Shown here: positions 27,019 through 34,595 of the stretch, piece by piece | Layout: each line of letters begins with the position of its first letter | Position numbering within the stretch: the stretch's first letter is position 1 | Assembly (NCBI GenBank): GCA_964504335.1 | Contig: CAZDET010000020.1 | Location: forward strand, 1 to 64,000 | Reading direction: 5' to 3' | Length of the DNA stretch: 64,000 nucleotides | From: CAZDET01 sp964504335 | GTDB lineage: Bacteria; Bacteroidota; Bacteroidia; Chitinophagales; Saprospiraceae | The notes under the pieces: model-generated | The model's database searches: none | What the model was told of the DNA's origin: nothing | Seen by the model: the letters and a program-made list of their open reading frames with translations, nothing else | Position numbers and translations under genes: made by a program

Positions 27019-27456
27019 CTAGCCTTCATTTTGGATCTCCAGGCCTTCGTGTACGACTTCCATGGTCTCGATGGCGATCTCATTGCCGTCGGCTTTGAGG
27101 TCGGTTGACTGGACTTTGGTGATCCAGGCATTTTTCACCTTCCAGACGACGAGCGGGCTGTGTTCTTCGCCTAGCAGACTGATGGTGATGTCGCGCCGCT
27201 CGGGATTTTCGAATTTCACGTTGTTTTTATACCAATCGTAAAATTCGTTGTCGCCCTTAAACGTGCCGCGCTTGAAGGTCAGGTTGCTGTACTTGACCAT
27301 GCCCGGCTGCTTGGTCTTAAAGTATTCTGGGCTGGCTCCGTGCCGGTATTCGATGGCCTCCGTTTCAACGTCCAGTCCGGACACCTCGGTGAAACCAATC
27401 TGGCTGCCGCCCCATTCGACCTGAAAATGAAACTTAGGTAAGGGATAATCCGCCAT
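27019..27456 (-). CDS. Main inner tube protein, gp19/Hcp-like (Afp1/Pvc1-like)
   Basis: 145 residues with the compact tube fold signature: KFHFQVEWGGSQIGFTEVSGLDVETEAIEYRHG, KYSNLTFKRGTFKG, NVKFENPERRDITISLLGEE and VWKVKNAWITKVQS. It ends in the ETMEVVHEGLEI strand. Two bases separate its stop from the next tube gene. Such hexameric rings stack to form the hollow inner tube that carries cargo. Confidence 0.93.
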   Translation of the reverse strand: MADYPLPKFHFQVEWGGSQIGFTEVSGLDVETEAIEYRHGASPEYFKTKQPGMVKYSNLTFKRGTFKGDNEFYDWYKNNVKFENPERRDITISLLGEEHSPLVVWKVKNAWITKVQSTDLKADGNEIAIETMEVVHEGLEIQNEG

Positions 27457-27486
27457 GATGAGTGGGTTTTAATCGTTTGCAAAAAA

Positions 27487-28443
27487 TTACTTACACAGTT
27501 CCTTGGCACCGGTAGCCGCGTCGAGTGCATTCTTAATTGCATCGCGCTTGGCCAGTGCGCTGGCGTGCTTTTTCTGGTAATACGACAGGGCACACTTGAG
27601 CTGTTCGGCGAGCTCAATGGCGTTGTCCCGATCCCCTTCCAGGTTTTGAAAGAACATGCTATCCTTTTTTCCGTCGCAAAGGGCGGGTCTGGGCATTTCG
27701 TTCAGGCAATCTTTGGCCTGGGCACCGGTACTGCAGCAATCTTCGAGTGCATCGCCTTCATCTACGGCTTCCGAAGCGGAACCATTGCCACAGTCCTCTG
27801 CGGTCCAGTCGGCAATACCGCCGCAGTAATCACAGCAGAGTACCCGGTACAATTCGGCTAAGTCGGCGGTCAGGCCGTTGGAGTTGTCGCCATCGTTGCA
27901 GATGAGAAATTCCATTTTGAGAACGCTGCGCAGCAGCTCTACGACAGCTTTTATCGCCGTTTCGTGGAGAGTGATCGCAGTGGCGACCTCCGTCTTAAGA
28001 TCGTGGATGCATTGGATCAATCCGTTGGATGGTGTCAATACCGGATCGTTCAATTGGTCGATGGCGTCGAGCAGTTGGCTGATCTTCTTGGACAGGCCTT
28101 CGGTATCGATCGACAGGCAGGTCATACACTGCATGAGGATGTCGATTGCTTCCCCGGAGTGATTGACGTTGGTACATACCTTGCCTGCATAGTCCTGCAA
28201 CAACTGGATGACTTCCTCCAGCGTGGCTGCTGCCTCGTAGGTCTCGGTCAGCCGTTTGTGGAAGTCTTCCAAATCCGTGCGGTGTTGTTGGGCCATCTGG
28301 TATTCGCCGGCGGCCTTGGAGGCTGCCTGACCGTATTCGTCGGCCTCCTGCACAGCGGCGGTGTGTTTGGCTTTCAATTCATCGATATAGGCTTGGGATA
28401 GTCCAGCCGTGGTTGGCGCCTCCGATGGCGAAATTGGGTCCAT
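27487..28443 (-). CDS. Cysteine-rich helical protein of unknown function, within the eCIS run
   Basis: 318 residues, almost entirely predicted helix by eye, with coiled-coil stretches (~25-75 and the C-terminal KKHASALAKRDAIKNALDAA). About fifteen cysteines cluster in the middle and C-terminal half, including MQCMTC, LCCDYCGG and EDCCSTG. There is no signal peptide, transmembrane segment or enzyme motif. It follows the related-looking 343-residue gene by 25 bases and precedes the tube gene. Its position between sheath and tube suggests a particle component (for example a plug, collar or chaperone) or a cargo, but I do not recognise a family. Confidence 0.6.
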   Translation of the reverse strand: MDPISPSEAPTTAGLSQAYIDELKAKHTAAVQEADEYGQAASKAAGEYQMAQQHRTDLEDFHKRLTETYEAAATLEEVIQLLQDYAGKVCTNVNHSGEAIDILMQCMTCLSIDTEGLSKKISQLLDAIDQLNDPVLTPSNGLIQCIHDLKTEVATAITLHETAIKAVVELLRSVLKMEFLICNDGDNSNGLTADLAELYRVLCCDYCGGIADWTAEDCGNGSASEAVDEGDALEDCCSTGAQAKDCLNEMPRPALCDGKKDSMFFQNLEGDRDNAIELAEQLKCALSYYQKKHASALAKRDAIKNALDAATGAKELCK

Positions 28444-28468
28444 GATGGTGATTTTTTAAATGGGCGAA

Positions 28469-29500
28469 TTATCTTGATTGCGCAAATTGGTTTTTGGAGC
28501 CGCCGTTCGGACCGGGGCTACAATTGACACCAGCCATGAAGGTATCCTGCACTGTGCTGCAAATGCCTTCCAGTGCCGTCTTGAGTTGGTCCAAATCCTT
28601 ATTGCACGCCAGTTCGGTCAGCTCATCCAGTTCGGATTTTGAACTTTCGAGGTATTGCTTCAATGCGTCGAGCATGTCGTAATCCAGGGTGGAGCTCCGC
28701 TTGCCAGACCACTTTTCGGTGGCGGTAGCTACGCCCTCGGAATATTCTTCCCACCGCTGAGTTAAAGCGGCGGCCAGATCGCCCTGGTTTTCGATAACAT
28801 CATCGTGAAAGGCTTGAATATCGGCGGCTAGATCCTGAACGAGTTGCTCCAGGCCGGCGACGTTCATGAATGCTTGTACGCCGGCGTATTTGATGCCTTT
28901 TTCGAAGACGTCGTCGGTGCGATCGTTCAGTGCATTGACGGTATCGCGGATATCGTCCACTGCTGCGTTAAAACGCTCCAGACCCGCGGGGCCACCCTCA
29001 CTTTCGGCGGGCAATTCGCCCAGGGCGCTTAGCGCATCAGAGTAGCAGGAATCTTTGCGGGCAGCATCCAGAGCGCAGGCTTTTTCCCACACCTTTTTCA
29101 TTTGCTCCTTGACCGCGTTTACGGCTTCCAGGCAAGTGGTGAGGTTGGTTCCCAACTCTTCATTGTGGGTCAGGTAATCAGTCGTGTTCGACTGGATGGA
29201 GGTGATATGAGCCGACAGCCCGAGCGATACGCAGCCATGAATGGCTTCGTACTCCTGGAGGACTTTTCGCGCATCGACAATCCGGCAGATGCGCAGGTTG
29301 CCCGCCATTTTCTGTTCTTCAAAGGCCAGGCAACTGATCTGTTGCAGACTGCCGGCTGCTTGGATCTCGTTTTCGAGTGGTTTGATACAGTCACCGATCC
29401 ACTTGGCGGTTTTACTGTTTGAGTTACCGTTGGGTGGAAGTTGTTCGCTCGGTCCATTGCCGTTGCCACCGTTACCGTTTTTATCATTCATATTTGCCAT
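28469..29500 (-). CDS. Helical cysteine-containing protein of unknown function, within the eCIS run
   Basis: 343 residues. A low-complexity Asn/Gly head (residues ~3-30) is followed by long helices with about ten spaced cysteines (e.g. GDCIKPL, ISCLAFEEQ, IHGCVSLG, LAADIQAFHDDV, DELTELACNKDLDQLKTALEGICS). The architecture resembles its downstream neighbour, so the two may be distant paralogues or partners. It starts 22 bases after the sheath gene. No known domain was recognised; structural or cargo roles are both open. Confidence 0.6.
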   Translation of the reverse strand: MANMNDKNGNGGNGNGPSEQLPPNGNSNSKTAKWIGDCIKPLENEIQAAGSLQQISCLAFEEQKMAGNLRICRIVDARKVLQEYEAIHGCVSLGLSAHITSIQSNTTDYLTHNEELGTNLTTCLEAVNAVKEQMKKVWEKACALDAARKDSCYSDALSALGELPAESEGGPAGLERFNAAVDDIRDTVNALNDRTDDVFEKGIKYAGVQAFMNVAGLEQLVQDLAADIQAFHDDVIENQGDLAAALTQRWEEYSEGVATATEKWSGKRSSTLDYDMLDALKQYLESSKSELDELTELACNKDLDQLKTALEGICSTVQDTFMAGVNCSPGPNGGSKNQFAQSR

Positions 29501-29522
29501 AATCCAATGGGTTTAGGGGATT

Positions 29523-30914
29523 TTAGCTCTCCTGCATCTTGTGCGAGAAGCGCAGGATGATGAATTCGGCCGGACGCACGACGGCCATACCAATTTCGAC
29601 GATCATGCGGCCCTCCAGGATGTCCAGGGCGGTCATGGTTGTTCCCAGGCCGACCTTGACGAAGAAGGCGTCCTCGGGGGTCGCCCCGGCCAGGGCACCC
29701 GCGCGCCACTGCAGGGTGAGGAAGTTTTCGATCATGCCGCGGACGCGCGTCCAGGTGTTGGCGTCGTTGGGCTCGAAGACGAATTGTTCGGTAGCGTTCT
29801 GGATGGATTCTTCGGCCATGTTGAAGAAGCGCCGCACCGGAACGTAGCGCCATTCGTTGTCGTTTCCGGCGAGGGTACGCGAGCCCCAGATGATGGCCGG
29901 TCCGCGCCCGGCAAAGGAGCGGATAACGTTGATCGATTTGCCGCCTACGGCATCGACGTTGAGGTCTTCCTGCTCTTCCTTGTTGACCTTATCGACCGGG
30001 CGGATGGCGAGGTTGACATTCTCGTTTGCCGGCGCTTTCCATACCCCCCGGAGATTGTCCACCCGGGCATATACGCCCACTACTCCGGGCGTGGCAGGCA
30101 TCTCCATTTCGATGTTATTGATGGCTGCTTTGGCCTGGTTGAAAAGGGCATTGGAGGTGCCCTCCAAATTGTCGAGGGTATCCGAGGTACCATCAACGGT
30201 TGTATTAACAGCCGACGCTTCGTATACGAAATCGAGCGTTGTGAGCAACCTGGGGTAGTAAACGGCCCCGTACTTGAGTTTGTCAGTGGTACCTGAAAGC
30301 GTATTGCGCATCAGGTTGACATTGTGGGCGCGGGAAGTATCGGCGGGGTCAATCCACAAATCCATGACCGTGAAGCGGTCCTGCAGATTTACGCACTGAT
30401 CGAGGGCGCTGCTGTGCAGCCCGTAATAGTCCGCTGCCGTACTGAGCCCCATACTATCGGGAAAGACCAGTAGCGTGACCTCGTCGATCTTCTCGACGGC
30501 GGTCAGTCCCGGGTCCAAATCGGCGCGCAATACGACGCCGCCCCCTGCGTCATAGGTATTGACGGATACGATCCAGCAGGGGCCACCACCGTTGTCAAAG
30601 AACATTTGCATGGCGTAGTACATGCGGTAGTTGGATGGCGCGTTGATCCGGGCCAGTACGTCGGTCGGGGTGGCCGTGGTGTCGATATCTACGGTAATGC
30701 CTGTTTCGGGTACGGCGCCACCGAAGTAGCGTTCGTACTCTTTCAGGGAAGTGATGCGGAAAGGTACCCCGGCCAGATCGCCGGCTTCCTTGCGTTTGGC
30801 CATCTCCGTGTAGCCGATAAAGGCTGGAATAGCCGTTTCCACTGCCGCTACGGAAGGAGGAAAAATCGAAATTTCCTCGATGTACACTCCCGGCGTCTTG
30901 TAGGTACTGGGCAT
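29523..30914 (-). CDS. Contractile sheath protein (Afp2-4/Pvc2-4-like)
   Basis: 463 residues from the ATG at 30914 (MPSTYKTPGVYIEEI), the canonical sheath N-terminus; an ATG 24 bases upstream adds an unlike leader. YKTPGVYIEE, AVETAIPAFIGYTE, the C-terminal WGSRTLA, YVPVRRFFNMAEESI, and the terminal EFIILRFSHKM are sheath hallmarks. The last strand invades the neighbouring subunit and carries contraction. Only one sheath gene is present, whereas Afp and PVC encode three, so this is the simple type seen in many Bacteroidota systems. Confidence 0.95.
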   Translation of the reverse strand: MPSTYKTPGVYIEEISIFPPSVAAVETAIPAFIGYTEMAKRKEAGDLAGVPFRITSLKEYERYFGGAVPETGITVDIDTTATPTDVLARINAPSNYRMYYAMQMFFDNGGGPCWIVSVNTYDAGGGVVLRADLDPGLTAVEKIDEVTLLVFPDSMGLSTAADYYGLHSSALDQCVNLQDRFTVMDLWIDPADTSRAHNVNLMRNTLSGTTDKLKYGAVYYPRLLTTLDFVYEASAVNTTVDGTSDTLDNLEGTSNALFNQAKAAINNIEMEMPATPGVVGVYARVDNLRGVWKAPANENVNLAIRPVDKVNKEEQEDLNVDAVGGKSINVIRSFAGRGPAIIWGSRTLAGNDNEWRYVPVRRFFNMAEESIQNATEQFVFEPNDANTWTRVRGMIENFLTLQWRAGALAGATPEDAFFVKVGLGTTMTALDILEGRMIVEIGMAVVRPAEFIILRFSHKMQES

Positions 30915-30944
30915 TGCTGAATGGGTTTTAATGAGCAATCAGGT

Positions 30945-32231
30945 TCATAAATCCAGGATGCCCAAGTAGACATCCGAGTATAACTTGCCGTCCCCGTCCG
31001 CCAGCACTCGTTGGGTACTGGGGTTGGGAAGGAACATATCTTCGTTGGTCGGCGTATGCCGATAATTGATTTGCGATCCGTACCGTGTAAGCGGTTTGTG
31101 TTCGGTTGTTTCCAGGTAGTCACCGGCCAGATCGACATCCGAACTGGCCGCCACCGGGTTGAGGGTCTGGCTGGGGTGCGCCTTGTAGCGCCAGTAGGTA
31201 AACTGATTGGGGATACGCACCTCGAACACAGGCGTGTCGATCAGCCCGGTATCGTGCCGTAGCCGGTCATCGGCCATCAACAGCCGGTTGGCATAATCCA
31301 GTCCTGGTTCGTGGCCAATGGCAATGACGCCCCAGTTGGCCGGATCGTAGCGGTCGGGATCGATCAGGATGCGCTTAGTCGTAGCATAGCCCCCGGTTCC
31401 GCTGACGACCAGGTCGAACCAACCCCGCAGGTCATCCTCCCGGTAGTCTAGCGCGACGGCGGTCAGGCCGTCGGGGTTGGTAAAGGTTTGGGTATCGATG
31501 GTAGTGCCGTCGGTGGCGTTCAGGTCCACTTGGGCGTCCGTGATGGTGATCCCCGCCAAAGGGGTGAAGCGGTACAAAAACCGTTGTGGCAGCAGCACCC
31601 GATCGGCATCGTTCACTTCGTGGCGATCGGTAATGGGCTCCCAGAACGCGGTATCGGTCAGGGGATTATTGGCGTCGTCGGTGCGAATGGCACGGTATAG
31701 TTGAGCTGCCCCCGCATCGTAGACGCGCTCGCCGGCCACGTAGGTGCGGCTCTCCCGGGCCGCCGCCTGCTGCGAAAGCGCCACACCGGCATCCTGGGGT
31801 AGCTCTTCGAGGTTGGTGAAATAATACTGGGCCGGCACATTGGGGCGCATCCGTTCGGCGGTGATCACTCCCCAGGTGGGATCGGTGAGGCGCAGGCCGA
31901 ATGACCAGGTTTGTCCCGGGTCGGGCAAAATTTTGGGCTCAAAGTATTCTACGCCCCCGTCGAGCACAATGTCTACAGCCATACCGACGATGAAGCCCAT
32001 TGGGGTGGTGGCCATCCGCATCTTGTAATTACGCAGATCTATAGCCGTTTGTGGCAGCGGAAAGACCTGTAGACTGCGCTCCAATGCGTAATTGGTATCG
32101 AGCGAGCGAATTAGCCCCGCATCGGTCACGGAGTCCAGATCGAAATAGTTGCTGCGGTCGCCCTGGTGCAGATAAAATCCGTGCAGGATGCGACAGACGA
32201 ACAAGCGAGCGTATTTGATCCGGAAAGCCAT
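30945..32231 (-). CDS. Probable cap-adaptor-type eCIS protein with a CBM-like insert
   Basis: 428 residues, conserved in position between the DUF4255 cap and the sheath gene, where AlgoCIS-type loci carry a cap adaptor. The N-terminal ~150 residues (MAFRIKYARLFVCRILHGFYLHQG; MGFIVGMAV) look structural. Residues ~163-200 (TYVAGERVYDAGAAQLYRAIR, then AFWEPI) resemble a CBM5/12-like module. An Ig-like stretch follows (~215-290). The C-terminus (PQSQINYRHTP-like region, NPSTQRVL, YSDVYLGILDL) is unrecognised. The adaptor role is inferred from gene order only. Confidence 0.6.
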   Translation of the reverse strand: MAFRIKYARLFVCRILHGFYLHQGDRSNYFDLDSVTDAGLIRSLDTNYALERSLQVFPLPQTAIDLRNYKMRMATTPMGFIVGMAVDIVLDGGVEYFEPKILPDPGQTWSFGLRLTDPTWGVITAERMRPNVPAQYYFTNLEELPQDAGVALSQQAAARESRTYVAGERVYDAGAAQLYRAIRTDDANNPLTDTAFWEPITDRHEVNDADRVLLPQRFLYRFTPLAGITITDAQVDLNATDGTTIDTQTFTNPDGLTAVALDYREDDLRGWFDLVVSGTGGYATTKRILIDPDRYDPANWGVIAIGHEPGLDYANRLLMADDRLRHDTGLIDTPVFEVRIPNQFTYWRYKAHPSQTLNPVAASSDVDLAGDYLETTEHKPLTRYGSQINYRHTPTNEDMFLPNPSTQRVLADGDGKLYSDVYLGILDL

Positions 32232-32234
32232 TCG

Positions 32235-32837
32235 TCAAACGGTTTGTTCTTCGACCATTATTTCTTCGACGACGCGACCGCCACCAAGCGGCTGCTCTTC
32301 GCGAACCTCCACCAGCGCAACCCGGTATAGCGCCGAGGGTAACTGCCGCCCTCCCAGCGCCCCCCACACGTGGTTGAGCTGCTCGAAGGTCATCGTATAC
32401 AGATTGAAAGACAGCCGCAGGCGATTGCGGGTAAAGTCATCCAAATTGTCCGAGATAGAGGTGTTGGGGCTGCTTGTGAGGGTAAACAAGGGGCGCGCCT
32501 GAAAAAACTCCAGCACAGTGGATAGAAACTGGAGTGCGGTTTCGTAAGTAGTGTGATTGGCCGAAAAAAGCAGGTAGAGGTTCAAATGAACCGGAGGGTG
32601 TTCGTATTCTAAGTTGCCCGATAGAGAATCTTTGCGCACCGGGCGGGTATTCTTCAGCGCTCGTTCTTCCTCGATGTTGACCAAGCTGATAATAACCGCG
32701 TCGCCGAGCTGGTCGCCGTCCTCCTGGTCGAGCAGGGCTACGTTGCCCAGTATAGCCAGGTCGGCGGGTAAGCCCAGTCGTTGTACCATATAGGTATTTA
32801 ATTCTTCTTGTATGAGTTTAAGGGCATCGTACAGCAC
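32235..32837 (-). CDS. DUF4255 family, eCIS cap/terminator protein (Afp16/Pvc16-like)
   Basis: 200 residues with the family pattern: LKLIQEELNTYM, VALLDQEDGDQLGDAVIISLVNIEEERALKN, HPPVHLNLYLLFSANHTTYETALQFLSTVLEFFQ. In Afp and PVC particles this protein closes the distal end of the tube and sheath. It is the first structural gene of the run, 105 bases after the regulator gene and 3 bases before the next. Confidence 0.9.
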   Translation of the reverse strand: MLYDALKLIQEELNTYMVQRLGLPADLAILGNVALLDQEDGDQLGDAVIISLVNIEEERALKNTRPVRKDSLSGNLEYEHPPVHLNLYLLFSANHTTYETALQFLSTVLEFFQARPLFTLTSSPNTSISDNLDDFTRNRLRLSFNLYTMTFEQLNHVWGALGGRQLPSALYRVALVEVREEQPLGGGRVVEEIMVEEQTV

Positions 32838-32902
32838 GGGGCACCATGATTTGATGAACTATGTGCTGATAAAACTCCACTTTTAATCCGGCACAGTCCT
32901 AT

Positions 32903-32936
32903 GGGTTTTCCAGGAAATGGATCTACGGGAAAACCC
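32903..32936. promoter_or_regulatory. Perfect 9-bp inverted repeat between regulator and first eCIS gene
   Basis: GGGTTTTCC and GGAAAACCC, separated by 16 bases, begin six bases after the regulator stop codon. On the transcribed (minus) strand no T-run follows, so it is a poor classical terminator. It could be an operator for the adjacent NarL-type regulator or an attenuating or stabilising hairpin. Confidence 0.45.
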
Positions 32937-32942
32937 TGAATT

Positions 32943-33584
32943 TCATCCGGTCAGTCCGTGCAGAATGGCTTCCCGGACGATCCCGGCCGTGTTTTTGACA
33001 CCCAACTTGCGGATGATATTAAGCCGATGCGTTTCGGCAGTACGGTGGCTGATGCAGAGATCGTCGGCAATCTCCTGGGTCGTCTTTTCAGCGATAATGA
33101 GCGTCAGGACCTGGCGCTCGCGCCGGGTGAGGGGGCCCCTGCAGTCTTTACGGTGTAACGCCAGGCTTTCGAAGGAGAGGGTTTGTTGAATTTTGCCACT
33201 CAGGTAGCGGTGGCCGGCCTTTACTTCCTCGACCGCCGAAAAGAGTTCGCGGGGCAGGACGTCAATGGATAGGTAGGCACCGATACCGAGCGCTAGCCAT
33301 CGCCGCACCGTAGCACGATCGATTTCGCGCCGGATCACAATGACGGAAGCCAAGGGAAGATTTCGAACTAAATTGCGGGTGTTGGACAAGTCCGACGGAT
33401 GGTTTTGGGAGAGGTCCAGAATGAGCAGGTGGCCGGAAGGCCAGTTCTTGAGCAATCGCAATAGCTCTCCCCAAAGATCGACTTTCCGGATATCGGCTTG
33501 TGGATAGTGATCCTGAAGTAGGTGGGTAAGGCCGGCAAGTACCATAGGTACCCGTCCTGCCATCAAGATGGATTTGGGTGTCAT
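32943..33584 (-). CDS. NarL/LuxR-type transcriptional regulator with degenerate receiver domain
   Basis: 213 residues. The N-terminal ~120 residues have the receiver fold: an aspartate in LLILDLSQ at the phosphorylation position. But the N-terminal acidic pair is replaced (ILMAGRVP), the switch Thr/Ser is Arg (VIVIRRE) and the conserved Lys is Ser (AYLSIDV). The C-terminal LuxR-type helix-turn-helix is intact (LTRRERQVLTLIIAEKTTQEIADDL, ISHRTAETHRLNIIRKLGV). It lies at the head of the injection-system run, same strand, 105 bases upstream of the first structural gene, with no kinase gene nearby. The simplest reading is a pathway-specific regulator not controlled by ordinary phosphorylation. 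Confidence 0.85.
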   Translation of the reverse strand: MTPKSILMAGRVPMVLAGLTHLLQDHYPQADIRKVDLWGELLRLLKNWPSGHLLILDLSQNHPSDLSNTRNLVRNLPLASVIVIRREIDRATVRRWLALGIGAYLSIDVLPRELFSAVEEVKAGHRYLSGKIQQTLSFESLALHRKDCRGPLTRRERQVLTLIIAEKTTQEIADDLCISHRTAETHRLNIIRKLGVKNTAGIVREAILHGLTG

Positions 33585-33903
33585 GAATGTGGGTTTATGA
33601 TAGTAAGTACCAATCGGTCGGCATTAGCCGAACGGAAAAATGATCGAATCGACCTGACGACCTGGAGCTACCGATTCGGGGATTAATCGAAAAAAGGCGC
33701 AGCCTGTTGGCCGACAACTACAAACTATAAATTTGAGGTCTAGTGAATTCCTGTTAGTGGTAGTAAACCGGAATCAAGTGAAGCAAGAGCTCGTGCTCAG
33801 TCGGAATACTAAAGTTAGCTTGAGATACCTCAGTGTAAATCTACACTATTTTCAGATTTGAAAAGTAAATATGTTCATTATTCATCCTTTACTCCAAAAA
33901 ACC
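33585..33903. promoter_or_regulatory. Regulatory gap upstream of the eCIS regulator
   Basis: An AT-rich 319-base interval between two minus-strand genes. It contains the inverted repeat AGTGTA-AATC-TACACT at 33832-33847, a plausible operator. No confident -33/-7 pair was found on the minus strand. No open frame or RNA was recognised here. Confidence 0.4.
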
Positions 33904-34524
33904 TCACCGTATATCAAACCGCACCGGCAGCACCAGCCGGACGGACACGGCCGTATTGTCTACATATGCTGGATGCCAGGCGGGCATGGCCCGCACTGCG
34001 CTGACGGCTGCCTGGGCACAGCTGGCGCAGGCGGGGCCCTCCGCCGTCAGGATGCGCACGTCCTCGTCGGCGACGCGGCCGTAGCGGTCTAGGTAGAAGA
34101 GCACATACTGGACGCTTTCGATGCGCTGATAGGCCGCCGTAGATGGGTATCGGACCTTTTGATCGAAGTATTGCCGCAACAGGCGATAGCTACATCCTTC
34201 TGGATCGCGTTCATTGCGACAGGTAATGGAAAAGAGGGGCGGGCGGTCTACTTCGCTGAGCGCGTACGGGCCTTCGCGAACGGTACTTCTCGTCGTGGTG
34301 CGAGGGGTAGTGGTTTCGGAGGGTACATCGTAGGTGCTGGGGCGGCTCGTCGTGCCGGAGGATCGGCGATTGGTGGAGGTAGTGCTGGCCGTATCGGATC
34401 GTTGAATGCGTTCAGTGGTGATGGGCGGGCGCTCCGGCGTGCTGGCAGGTGGTAGCAGTTCTTCGCAGCTCGATAGGAGCAGTACTGACAGCAACAGGCA
34501 TAGACCAAGCGATTGGGCGAGCAT
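33904..34524 (-). CDS. Lipoprotein with TonB C-terminal-like domain
   Basis: 206 residues. The start MLAQSLGLCLLLSVLLLSSC is a lipoprotein signal peptide with lipobox ending at Cys20. A Thr/Ser/Arg/Pro-rich spacer (~25-80) follows. Residues ~115-206 (YFDQKVRYPSTAAYQRIESVQYVLFYLDRYGRVADEDVRI, ACASCAQAAVSAVRAMPAWHPA, LPVRFDIR) have the beta-alpha-beta pattern of TonB_C domains. Such lipoproteins occur widely in Bacteroidota; no transporter partner is adjacent, so this is probably not a true energy transducer. It is 319 bases from the eCIS regulator and not obviously part of that unit. Confidence 0.75.
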   Translation of the reverse strand: MLAQSLGLCLLLSVLLLSSCEELLPPASTPERPPITTERIQRSDTASTTSTNRRSSGTTSRPSTYDVPSETTTPRTTTRSTVREGPYALSEVDRPPLFSITCRNERDPEGCSYRLLRQYFDQKVRYPSTAAYQRIESVQYVLFYLDRYGRVADEDVRILTAEGPACASCAQAAVSAVRAMPAWHPAYVDNTAVSVRLVLPVRFDIR

Positions 34525-34595
34525 GCGAGTAGGTGGTTCGGTGTCTGAAGATCAATCAATTAGAAATAACAGTTAGGCACTGCCTTAAGTTCCCC

